A stretch of 64,000 nt of DNA, taken from positions 124,001 to 188,000 of the forward strand of contig JADGJC010000016.1 of the NCBI GenBank assembly GCA_027596075.1, written 5' to 3'. The notes under the pieces were generated by a model. That model was not told the DNA's origin. It ran no database searches and saw only the letters and a list, made by a program, of their open reading frames with translations. Within the stretch, counting starts at the first letter, position 1. Every line of letters starts with the position of its first letter. Origin of the DNA: Rhizophlyctis rosea. Its lineage: Eukaryota > Chytridiomycota > Chytridiomycetes > Rhizophlyctidales > Rhizophlyctidaceae. Positions 21,417 to 32,080 of this stretch are shown here, one piece after another. Position numbers and translations under genes: made by a program.

Positions 21417-23955
21417 CTAGCTAGATTGCTTCTTACGCTTGACCATTTCCGCAAGTTCCTGCAATCGGAACGGCATCAGCACGATTGCACTTCCGTCAAC
21501 AATGACCATTTACACACGGTCACATACCTTCACTCGCTTCTTGACATCCTTCTTGTCCTTCCCAGGCACCTCAGCCGCAATCTTCTCCCACCGTTCCGAA
21601 GGGTTAGCCGAGAACTGCATCGCGGGGAACTTGCGCATAGCAGTTTCGAGCGCAATTTGCTGCTCGTTGGACCAGGAGGCGTTGGGCGGGGCAAGCATGG
21701 TAGGTTTGGGCGCACCCGTGTCAGCAGATGCAGCGGTGCCGTTCGTTTGCGGTGCAGCAGGCTTTGCCGGTGCCTTCTCGGCAGTGGCAACACCGTTAGT
21801 CTCGGCGGGGAGGCGTTCGCTCGGAACCTCCTTGATCTCCTGCTTGAGGGTCGGCTTCTTGTTCGCCGCAAGTTGGAGCTTCTGTCTGTCGGCGGCGGCA
21901 GCTTGCTGAACTTGCTTGGACATGGTGATGGCTTCCTTGGGAGTGCGTTGACGCGCCAAGCGCGCCTCCTCGCTTTCGGCTTCCTCCCCACCGTGGTCAT
22001 TGACGTATTCAGAGATCTTCTCCCACCGACTGATCGTGCCACCGGGGTAGAGCTTGACTGCCTTGATCAAGATGGTAACCTCCTTCGGAGACCATGCGGG
22101 CTTTGTCGACTTCTTCTCAGAAGCCGATGTCGCTTGGGACTTGGCGGCGTCCTGCTCCTGTTGTTTGCTCCCCTTCTCGTCCGCCACGCGCATGTGCTGG
22201 AATCCAATTTGAGCTACGGTTAACATCCATTTGATACCCTTTGCCCATTGCAGTGGAATTTCGTACCTCTTCATCAAGAACGAAACCAAGGTCTTCGACA
22301 CCGTTCGGCGCAGACTCCTCCAACTTCTTCCTGAATTGCTCCAACCCCGCGGTGTCCAAATACTCTAGAATGTCATCCAGCTTTTGAAGCTGGTTGGCTA
22401 CGGCCTCAGCGGAAGCGTCGTCGTTCAGGAAGTTGTTGTTGTCCTGGTGTTTATTTCTTAGAATCTACCAAGAACCAACCGCGCAATGTAATTTAACCAC
22501 ACACCTTCATGATGCGCTTAATGGCCTTCTTCTCCTTCCTGACAGCGTTCTTGGCAGCCTCCCTGTTCTTCTTTTCCTCCGCAGCTCGTGCCTTCTCCTC
22601 TGCCTCAGCAGCCTCCTTTGCCTTCTGCTCCTCCTCCGCTTTCTGTTATGCGCCAAAATTAGTTCATTGCCCATATATAAGATGTTTCTCATCAAAAATA
22701 TCCTTACCCGCTTCGCCTCCTCCTCCGCGGCTCGTGCGGCAGCCTCCTTCTCCAACTTCTTCGCATTCTTTGCCTTCTTCTCCTCCTCCTTGAACTTCTG
22801 AATACGTGGGTCAAGCTTGAACGCTTGCTCTGTTAGGGCAAACATTAGTCCGAGCAGGAGTGAAAAGCGAAACTGAGTGAAACTCACCAACAAGTTTGTT
22901 CAAACGACCGTTATCCTCCTTCTTTAGCTTAGTGCGTGCCGCCTTGTTCTTCCTGTCTATCCATCTCTTCTCTTCACGGCTACCAATACAAAGCACATAA
23001 GTATCCCGTCCTTGGATGCATTGATCAACGCGCTTTGCGAAGCTTACTTCTCCACATTATCCGTATCCTCCTCATCCATCATCTCGAAAGTACGCCATGA
23101 ATCAAAGTTGAACCAGAACTCGTAGAACGCCTCCACTTCCTCTCGCGTGGATTCCAACGATCCCAATGATGGCACGTCTGGGTTTTTGGAGAACCGAGAT
23201 TCCTTCTCGAAGGCCGGGGTGTAAACGTCGAAGAAGTCGCCCTTGGCGCGGATGCTGGGGATGGAGTCGTCGAATTTGGGGTCGCAGGAGTCCCATTCGC
23301 GGCGCTTCTTTGGCTCGCTGAGAACTTCCCATGCTGTTGGATCCAGTTGTCAGTGAGGGCGCTGTGAGGTCGGGAGAAACCAAAAATGCCTCACCCTTTT
23401 GAATGCATTTGAAAAAGGAGTCGTTGCCGCTGGCGTTCTTGTCGGGGTGGTGCTTGAGCACCTTGCGACGGTCTGTGGTGGAATTGTTTACAAATTGGAC
23501 GGCAGAAGACCCAATCATATCACGGCCAATCACAACTTACAAGCCTTCTTGATATCGTCATCGGTTGCCTTGTAGCGGAGCTTGGAAATACCAAGAACGG
23601 CATAATGATCTTGTTCCTGGATTTATAGGATTAGAAAGCCGGTACAGCAGCCTACCAACACCTAGGAACAAACCTTCCACTTCAAAGGATCACTCTTCAA
23701 AAGCCTTGGAGCCTCCACTTCATCGTCCTCAACAGAAACGTCCTCCGCCGTTGCTTCCCTCAAAGCCTCCATGATAACCAAATCCTCCTCTAGGGTGCGC
23801 TTGTGCTTGTGCCGGCGCGCCATGGCCATAAAGCCCTCTCCGGCCGGCTCGACAGGCTTAAGAGCACATTGCGAAATTTCGCGGTAAATTTTATGGTCCT
23901 TGTTGCTGTCCCAGGACGGCGGGGGAGGGGGAAGGAGGAAGTCTAGGACGGACAT
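21417..23955 (-). CDS. ZUO1: Zuotin / DNAJC2 (MPP11): J-domain ribosome-associated co-chaperone with two SANT domains
   Basis: Ribosome-associated Hsp40 that stimulates the Ssb/Ssz Hsp70 system on nascent chains. Starts at 23955 (MSVLDFLLPPPPPSWDSNKD). The J domain spans the first introns: HYAVLGISKLRYKATDDDIK, then YRRKVLKHHPDKNAS with the HPD triad intact, then AWEVLSEPKKRREW. Zuotin-homology segments follow (YTPAFEKESRFSKNPDVPSLG, EVEAFYEFWFNFDSWRTFE, REEKRWIDRKNK), then a long charged Lys/Glu/Ala coiled coil that binds the ribosome. At the C-terminus two SANT/Myb repeats are present (PAWSPKEVTILIKAVKLYPGG and ASWSNEQQIALETAMRKFPA with SERWEKIAAEVPGKDKKDV), as in animal DNAJC2; budding-yeast Zuo1 lacks them. 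The final exon adds ELAEMVKRKKQSS after a phase-0 intron. At least eight introns. Confidence 0.95.
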
Positions 23956-25250
23956 TTCCAGTATGTGTAGTTTGGAAAGTAAGTTCCTAGTAGGTGTGTG
24001 AAAGCAGAAGGCGAACTCCTGTTCTAAGGGAAGAGAAGGGGTTGAGAAAAGCGCAAGTGTGGCCCGCGCGACTTTTTTGGTGTGAAGAAGGCGCGTGTTC
24101 CAAATTTCCCACAAAAATTATGAGCGCCACATTGAAAGAGTGGCACTGTCACTCAGCTGGTGGGACAGCCCATTTGCCACACGCACGTTGCTGCGTGGCG
24201 GACAGGGGTTGCAGGCATCAGGGTCCTTGTAAACAAATGCGAGGGTTCACGCAGCTTCAACGCTTCACAATATTAAGGATTTCAATGGAGTTTCCGAGAA
24301 GTTAATATGCGCGGGGGCATAATAATAAAGCATCAGGGGGCAGGTCCCCCATCATTTTTCCATCTCGGTTATACTAACAAAGTTGTGCATGAATCAAGGG
24401 GACCAGGGTACGCCTGTACCATCCGACTATTTTCGGTACTTGCAATAGCTAGGGCATCCTTAATGACTAATTCAAGTCTTCAGTACCTATTAACGAAAAT
24501 CGATTGGTCAGCTCAGAAAATGACGGCCTGAAACAAACCACGGAGGAAAGGCAATTCGCATTGCCTTACATACGGCCAGCCATTACAACCGATATTACCT
24601 TGTGCTGTGCCTTCTGCTGAAAGCATCAGTGTTCTGTTCTGTGGGCATGAACAATGTTATCGGTGTTTCGGTAACATTCGTATCGATCTGCTCATTGATA
24701 AATTCTCCCTGAGCGACAATGAAAGGGCATGGCTGACATAATCCACAAGCCCTGCCCAGCCAATCACAAGCCTCACATGTCGGATCACGTGACTGCATCT
24801 GATGAAATTGGGGTCTTGTACCACCTTGAATGGCCAAGCCCCGATCACCCGTTCGATGATTGGTTGATTTTGGAGTTTCATTATGCAGCCCCGATACGAC
24901 AGCCTGATTGAGCCTGATTGAGCCTGACTGAGCCACCCACAAAAGCTGACACCCCTCTCTCCCTCTTTCCAACCACCACACAACCAACACAGCCCTGCAA
25001 GTGAGGCTACTCTCCTCAAAGCCTTCTTAGCCTACCCAGCCTGATACACCCGGCTTTACCTGCTTCACCTCCAACCACACTCACTACTCCTTCCGCAGCA
25101 GGCACGCGTGGGTGCACTACCTACTACCCTACTGCACACCCACAAACTTACGTACAGACAATAACGTAACTCCGTAAACCCCTGTACAGCATATCGCTCA
25201 AACCCCATTTGTCCCACTGGCGTCCGTGCCCCTTCCCTGACTTCACCCTC
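23956..25250. other. 1.3-kb intergenic, divergent promoters
   Basis: Promoters of zuotin (left) and the Gln-rich zinc-finger factor (right, with a long CT-rich leader). It holds a short tandem repeat (24901-24934) and one TCAGGGTCCTT copy (24218-24228). No gene supported. Confidence 0.55.
24901..24934. repeat. 10-bp tandem repeat, unit agcctgattg, ~3.4 copies
   Basis: Three full units in tandem with one transition (attg to actg in the third), then a partial unit agcc. Noncoding microsatellite-like array. Confidence 0.8.
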
Positions 25251-26514
25251 ATGTCGGCAAAAACTGACGAAGTCCAACTTCCGGCTCCCGTTTCTGACAT
25301 GCTTACCCCACCCGCACACGACGCGAACGTGGCAGTGCAACTGCCCAGTCCTGACGCCAACGCTCAGGAAACGGCCCAACAGGACGGTATCAATTTCGAG
25401 ACTGAAGGAGAAAGGCCTGCGCAGCTGGAGCACATTCCACAACAGCCAAACGAAAACGACCACAACGCACAACTGCAACAACAAGCGCAGGACGCTTTGC
25501 AGCAGTACGGCATTCAGACAGCTCAAGGGCAAGAGGAAGGCGTTCAACAGGACGACCCAGCGACCCGTGAAGGATCCACGGTCGGCGAAGTTGACAATTC
25601 CTCTGGTGCCGCCAACAACCGAAACAAGACCTTCCGAAACGTCGCACCCCTTCCTTCCGCGCCAGTTCAACAAGCAGCAATGACCGCTCTTCCACAGGCA
25701 CCCTTGATCATGGTCCTCCCTCCAAACGCCGCCGGCACCCCGCAACAACCTCAATACTTCCTCCAACTCGCTCAACCACAACAGCCAGGGCAGCCACAAC
25801 AGCAACAACAAGCACAGCAACCTCTCCAGGCAGCGTTCTCCCTTCCCATTCAATTCGCTCTCCCCGGCCAGGCCCAAGCCACCACCATGGTCGCCCCGCA
25901 CCCATTCCTCACATTCGCTTCTGGTCAGCAAGGCTTCCCAGGGGGACAAGCCATCCAAATCCAACTCGGTCCGGGCGGTACGACAGCAATTCCTCTTGTT
26001 GGTGACGGACGACCGGGTACCCTGCCTTTGGCTCCTCTGCGATTTGCTCAACACGATCCGTCAAAGGGACGGTCTGCCACGACGGCATTATACCCCTGTC
26101 CTCACCCCGGTTGCGACAAGTCGTTTTACAGGAAGCAGAACTTGCAGTCTCATGCGAGATGTCATTCAGGTTTGTGAATCTGCGATTCGTGTATATGTCG
26201 AACTGACATCGCTGACACTATGCGCTATTCGTCTTTCAGAGGAGCGGCCATACCCATGTGACAGGTGTGACACGCACTTCCGACGGAAGCATGATCTCCA
26301 CCGTCACTTCCGTTCCATGCATGCGGACGTGAAGCCCTTCAACTGCAATTTCTGGTAAGTTCTATTTTTGCCTCATGCTTTTGTTTGTTGTCACGTTGGT
26401 CATCTCCTCAAATGCTAACGCTTATCTACAATCATCAGCAACAAACCCTTCGCCCGCTCCGATGCATTGCGCCGGCATTTGATGACTCGGACAAGCAAAG
26501 GGTACTGCGGATAA
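25251..26514 (+). CDS. Glutamine-rich C2H2 zinc-finger transcription factor
   Basis: Likely nuclear DNA-binding regulator. The ATG at 25251 (MSAKTDEVQLPAPVSD) opens a ~285-residue disordered region rich in Gln and Pro, including QPQQPGQPQQQQQAQQP, of activation-domain type. Fingers at the C-terminus: finger 1 CPHPGCDKSFYRKQNLQSHA followed by RCH; finger 2 CDRCDTHFRRKHDLHRHFRS followed by MH; finger 3 CNFCNKPFARSDALRRHL, which then runs MTRTSKGYCG and ends. Finger 3 therefore has no second histidine at the normal spacing; a terminal Cys may replace it. Introns lie at about 26169-26240 and 26356-26439. The RRKHDLHRH arrangement resembles the middle finger of the factor at 13.1-14.4 kb. Confidence 0.85.
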
Positions 26515-26803
26515 AGTGTGTGGGCATCGGGATCCATTGCATTCAAAATTACAAAACGTCCGTTCTCGTTTGATGTGGGGGTCGTATAACCAAAGGCCCA
26601 TCTTGCTGCATTGTAAATATTATATCCAGGAAGATACATGTATCGCGTCGATACACTTGCATTACGGTTCCTCGTATTGATGGTTTGTGGTGCTTTTGGA
26701 AGTGACGGGATTTGGGCTGGCCGCACATGACGGCCGAATATGACAAATCTTCCCATGAGAATGCATTTCACGAATGTTGCAATACGTCGAAAAAAGAAAT
26801 AGA

Positions 26804-29182
26804 TCAAGAAGGCTCTTCCTCAATGGCGCTATCTGAATCCATCTTATCTACTTCCCCTCCTTCCTGCGCAGCCTCACCACTCCCGTCCGTCTCCGGTTGT
26901 TCAAAGTATGGGTTGCGAGTGTTGAGCAAGTGGATGAGTTGGGTGTAGTTTGGCGAGTCCTTGTCGAATAGGTTGTCCTATGGTTTTTGACATGTGTTAT
27001 TGATCGGAAGAAGGAGAAAAATTATGACTGCCGCGTGATTTGACTTACTTGCAACGCTATCCTGAACACTCCAACCATACCCTCCCCAGCGTTGTCCATT
27101 GCAGCTTCTTGCTCCATCACGGCGTCCAGGAGGTGTTTTAGCCCTTCCTCGCGGATACCGTTTCGGGAGAGGTTGAGATTGTTGAGCGTACGGTTGCCGA
27201 GGACGTACCATTGGCCGTTGAGTTCGAACATGGGTTCGACGGTGCCGACTGTGTCGAGTGCCTGTGGTGAGGGAGCGTCAGCGATAATTGAGTGATGGGT
27301 TCCCTTAGCATGATACCGGATTTCTTGCAATCGCAATCAAAATAACCCTCCGAAGCAAATCAACGTACCTCATCCATCTCCTCCTTGGTCTCCTCAACCT
27401 TCCCCTTCTTAGCCCCTTTCCCCGCCGCACCCGCCGCCGCCCCGCCCTTCTTATCCTTATCCTTTCCTCCTTTCCCTGCCGCAGTCTTATCATCCACCGG
27501 AGCAGCAGCAACCGGTGCGGCGCCCTTTCCGCCTTTTGCAGCCGCGGCGGTTGGAGGTACGTCTGGCGTCTTCTTGGATGCACTGGTGGTTGTTGGGGGT
27601 GCAGCTGCGGGAGTCGCGGGTACTGGGTCCTTTTTGCCGGCTTTGCCGGGTTTGGCGCCTTTGGCTTTGGGGTCTACAGGAACGTCTTTGGATTTTATGC
27701 TTTCGGTGGAGGCTTGTTGGGCGCTGAGAGAGGGGTGTTGTTCAGGGTGAGAGATCGCATGATCCGTTTTAGGGTGGGATGAAGCTCATGTTGCAACATT
27801 ACACACACCTCAATGGCAACTTTGCAGAGCTCATGCGTCTACCACCCGCCGGCCCACGCTTGCCGCCTTTCTTCAGCACGAGATCCTAATCAGCCGAGGA
27901 GTCGGGCATCAGCATGTAAACACTTCAGCCATGATACCATTACATTCCCCACCTCTTCCAGCTGATCTCTGCGCTGCTTATCCAGATCCCCAATCGTCTT
28001 CCTCCTTGCCATGATCTCATCGTGCGACAACGCATAGTTTGACAAAACCTGATCCCGCCACAAGATGGGCATACGGATATCAGAACAAAAAAGAAGTGGG
28101 GAAACGCGCTGACAAGCAAGAGGCATTTTACAAATGCGGAAAAGCAAAATCAGGCGGTATTTACCTTGGCAAAAAATCCAACCCCCTCATCCCCAGCAAA
28201 ATTCCTCCCCAAACTCAAACTCACCAACCCAGTATTGAGCTTCAAACTATCCGCCAACGCTTCTGCGCCTTCTTTACCGATACTATTATCCCACAGATTC
28301 AGATTCGTCAAGACTCTATTTGTCTTCAACGCCTGCGCCAGGGCCTTAGCTCCCGCATCAGTGATGCCGTTAGAACGGAGGGATACAGATTGGAGGGAGG
28401 AGTCGTCGGTTAGGAGAAGCGCGAAGGATGTGTCGGGGATGAGTGGGTTTTGGTCGAGGGTTAGGAAACGTATTGGGGTGGAGAGAATTATTGGAAGGAG
28501 GCTCGTGAAGTGTTGGGATGTTAGGCCGCAGTTCCATAGCCTGGTGTGTGGATGTAGATGGCGATTGGTTTAGGAGTTGATGGGCTTCGTGATCTGAACA
28601 CGTTGCTGCAGGCAATACTCACACTCCCATACTCACGTCAGATGCGTAATTGAATTACATGCTGGCACGACGGCACATAGGGCTTCCGTCATGCTTAAGG
28701 ACAGCTTCCAGCCTCTGACTTCGACCTTGTAGACTTCCTCGTCATCTTCGCCTTCTGCGGTCTCGACTATTAGACTTGGCTTGAACTGGAACCGAGAGTG
28801 ATAGCTCATGAGAGGTGGTTCTGCTGGTTTTAAGTCGGTCGTGGTGGTGGTGGTTGAGTCAGGTTGAGGAACGTTATCTCCGGGGCTGGAGCTTGTTGTA
28901 GTTGAATCTGCGGGAGGTGGGGTGGAAGCATTTTCGCGAGGTGTTATTGGCATTGGGATGGGAGGTAAGGGGTGTCCTATTTTTAGGATGTGCAGCGGAT
29001 CTAGCTTTTGGCGGCGGCAGGCTTCGAGGTAGTCGATTTCAAAATTGCCGGTATATTCTTGTGCTGTGAATCATGGAGTGGTAAAGTCAGCTTAATCATT
29101 CGAGAAAGTTGAAATTGAAATTGGTGTTTGGGCACATGCAAGAGTGGTTCTCACCATCTTGTTCTTCGGTGTCCGCGGCCAT
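26804..29182 (-). CDS. Leucine-rich repeat protein, LRRC71-like, probable flagellum-associated
   Basis: Begins at the ATG at 29182 (MAADTEEQD); a phase-1 intron joins to QEYTGNFEIDYLEACRRQKL. A downstream ATG at 28953 would drop this conserved start. RNase-inhibitor-type LRRs follow: LSLSMTEALCAVVPACNSI, LQSVSLRSNGITDAGAKALA, LTNLNLWDNSIGKEGAEALA and LVSLSLGRNFAGDEGV. Next come SNYALSHDEIMARRKTI, a Lys/Ala/Gly-rich linker (27400-27720), and a final LRR block with WYVLGNRTLNNLNLSRNGI and EEGLKHLLDAV. The TGN...CRR start, the mid-protein ALxxxEIxxRR helix and the GNRxLxxLNLxxN block after a Lys-rich linker match my memory of LRRC71, an axonemal protein. About seven introns. An outside search would be needed to exclude another LRR family. 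Confidence 0.7.
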
Positions 29183-29837
29183 GACCAGATATTGAAGGTT
29201 CTACAAGATGGGAGATCGCTGTGAAATGATGATATGGTGATATCAAACAAACCCAGTTGAATGCAATAGGAGTAGATGGAACCTCAGCACCATGGGATGT
29301 TGGAAAACAGTGGACGGGTGGTGGTGCTCCAATAACGTTTGTGGCACAATTAATTGATTACATAGCATATGGTCCAGTTGGCAGTGAGTCACACACCACT
29401 ATTTGCGCATTCTGCCGATGAGCCACCTTTATGACCTCCGAAATCAAAGCCTCACAGCCGCAAAGGTTCCGTGACCCACGCTCTTGGGTCGTGGTCGTTG
29501 GATCTCACCCGAAGCCCTCCCTTTGTGAAGCACCAGGAGGTTTCACATTCCCACACTCATCCGCCATCGCCATCTCAACAGCGTTCAACAAACACGAACC
29601 GCAAGCAGCTTGGTTGCAGGGGATCACTATAGCGAAACCGCTAGTCTATAAATTCCCAAGACTGTCACCGCATAACGCGTTCAAAGGAGTTTGAGCACTA
29701 CAACTATTTGTCGTCGCAGCACTCACGAGACGGTCGCCGCTACTCCCTTTCCCACGCGTTATTTTGGCCTAGCTTCCACACACTGCCTCAAACCGCCTCG
29801 TGTATATTAAAGATCTTGTATTGCTGATTTTCCCACA
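29183..29837. other. Divergent promoter region LRRC71-like / PTC1
   Basis: A TATAAAT at 29647-29653 lies about 190 bp upstream of the phosphatase ATG. I looked for an RFX X-box in front of the LRRC71-like gene and found none convincing. Confidence 0.5.
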
Positions 29838-31732
29838 ATGTCGGCACCATCACCCCGACAGTCAACTTCCTCGGCAGGTGCAGGAAGCGCCAGTACTCCC
29901 TTCACCGCCCCAACACCATCACATCCCCAAACCAACCTGTTCAAAACCTCCACCAGTCGTACGTCCATATCCGACAAGGAATCGGACATCGTTACATCCC
30001 CAACCAGAATAATGACTGACTCACCCGCCAGTCTAACGCCACCCGTAAGCATGTCACCCGCCCCGCCGTCAACCACCAGTCTAGACGACCTAGACGACGC
30101 CGGACCCGTCACAATCACTAATATGGACGAAGACGATGAACCGCCTTTGCGGCACCGACCTTCACAACGCGGCAAGGGGAAGGGTGGGGATGCTCGGGCA
30201 GGAGGAGGTGGTAGTGGAGAAGGAGAGAATAGCGGGAGTGGTGGCTTATTCAAAGATGGAGAGCAAAGCAGCAAAGTCAAGCCAAGCACGAGTCAGGAGA
30301 GTGTGGGTAGCGCGAAAGATAGTGCGGATTTTGGGTCAACTGAGTATGAGGAGTCATGTGGATTCCAAATAGGGGTGGCGGAGGATCGGAACAAGAAGTA
30401 CAGAAGAACGATGGAGGTAAGAAGATTGCGTAAGATCCAACCTGCCCTTCAACCACACTAACGGAAGAGATACACTGCCCTACACTTCACTTGTTAGGAT
30501 GCTCATTCTTTTTTCTACAACTTTGCGAATCGGAATGGAGCGGGATGGTTTGCGATTTACGATGGACATGCCGGAAAAGCGGCTGCGGAGTGGTGTGGGG
30601 GACATGTGCATGAGGTGAAGCGTATAATTTCAGTATTTCGTCGCCCAATCAAATGACTCGAAATAGCCATTTGAACGCTAATCTTACTGCACCTTTACAG
30701 ATTTTCAAAGGTCTCCTTAACTCACATCCAAATCGTTCCGTACCCGAACTCCTCCATGAAACCTTCATAGAGACAGATAAACAACTGAGTGAGAAGAAAG
30801 GACTGTTTGCGGGATGCACGGCGGTGGTCGCCTTTATTCAGGTGGAGGAGAGAGAGGGCGCGAAGAAGGTAGGCTTTCACGGCAAAATGGGAAGGGGAAG
30901 GCTTTGAAGGATTTTGTGTGGGAGGTCGGATATGGGATGACATATATTGACTCCTACTCTGCCTTCCATGGCACTCTTTCCAATCCAGAGAGTGCTATAT
31001 ACGGCAAATGTTGGTGACGCGAGGGCTGTTTTGAGGTATGTTTTTTGTCTGAATCGGAGATTCGCCGAATGTTGTATGTACTCATTGCGTCCCCAGCCGT
31101 GACGGACAAGCCGTGAGATTATCCTATGACCACAAAGGATCGGATTCTCAGGAGGCACGAAGGATTCAGGATGCAGGAGGATTTGTCATGAATAATCGTG
31201 TGAATGGTAAGTTCTTGTGCCGACGTCCACTCGTCGAAGTTTCCTGCCGTAGTTAGAAATTAGACCAGGGTGGTAACATCGGAACCATATTGTCAATTAC
31301 AATGTTTTGAACCTATCCCATCTGTACAATGAACAGGCGTTCTGGCCGTGACGCGATCCCTAGGCGACATCAACATGAAAGAATGGGTCATTGGCAGCCC
31401 GTTTACAACCGAAACGGTGTTGGACGCCAAGGATAAATTTTTGATTTTGGCATGCGATGGGGTGAGTCATGGCCGTCAGCCTCTACATCGTTTTCCGTCT
31501 GCGTATGTTTGTGTTTCCTTCTACCAACCCACGTACTGACACATTCTACCTGATTTTTTAGCTATGGGACGTATGCTCAGACCAAGCAGCCGTAGACGCC
31601 ATAAAAGACGTGACGGACCCGCAGCAGGCCGCGGAGGATCTATTGGAACATGCCCTGGAGAACTTTTCGACGGATAATTTGAGCATTCTTGTCGTGCGGT
31701 TCAATGAGGGTTTTCAGCCCTCTTCTGGATGA
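29838..31732 (+). CDS. PTC1: PP2C-type protein phosphatase, Ptc1-like
   Basis: Mg/Mn-dependent Ser/Thr phosphatase; the yeast homolog dampens the HOG MAP-kinase pathway. A ~175-residue disordered Ser/Pro/Gly N-terminal extension precedes the catalytic domain. The domain opens with [20 protein letters not shown] joined by an intron to DAHSFFYNF, closely matching Ptc1. Metal-binding motifs follow in order: [51 protein letters not shown], and CDG joined by an intron to LWDVCSD. It ends [11 protein letters not shown]. Introns are proposed at about 30418-30497, 30616-30700, 30870-30990, 31036-31095, 31207-31336 and 31461-31560. All catalytic aspartates are present. The long N-terminus is unusual compared with yeast Ptc1. 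Confidence 0.93.
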
Positions 31733-32080
31733 TAATGGGCAGAGGAGGAATTAGGGCGGGAAATCCGATTGATGGGCAGAAGATGCGCAGAATGCAGCCA
31801 TGGAAGCCTTTTCTCGGACATGACTTGTAAAGAATGTAAAATTGTATATGTTTCTTGTGTTGGGCTTTGTGTTTACGAATTTGGATGACTGTGGGGAGGA
31901 GTGGATGATGGGCAATATTTTTGGAATCAGTATGTGGGAGGGATGCATTTCTTGTCATCAAACTCCAGAGACAAGCAGCTCTCCATCATTTCAATATTCG
32001 GTGCGCGTTTCAAACCGAGCCAACATGCTTCTCCTAAATTTTTTCCATAATTGCGGGAGGCTCTCAGATGTGCACTCAGA
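31733..32080. other. Convergent 3' region PTC1 / BBS9
   Basis: Only 3' flanks of the two convergent genes. No other signal was seen. Confidence 0.5.

Noticed and set aside
21426..22223. 265-codon plus-strand open frame
   Set aside because: Antisense to the zuotin C-terminal exons; Leu/Arg-rich mirror of Lys/Glu/Ala codons, with no domain.
25065..26054. 329-codon minus-strand open frame
   Set aside because: Mirror of the Gln/Pro-rich coding exon of the zinc-finger factor; composition is Leu/Trp/Arg-like noise.
28633..28953. ATG at 28953 as start of the LRRC71-like gene
   Set aside because: An upstream exon from 29182 joins in frame and supplies the conserved TGN...CRR start.
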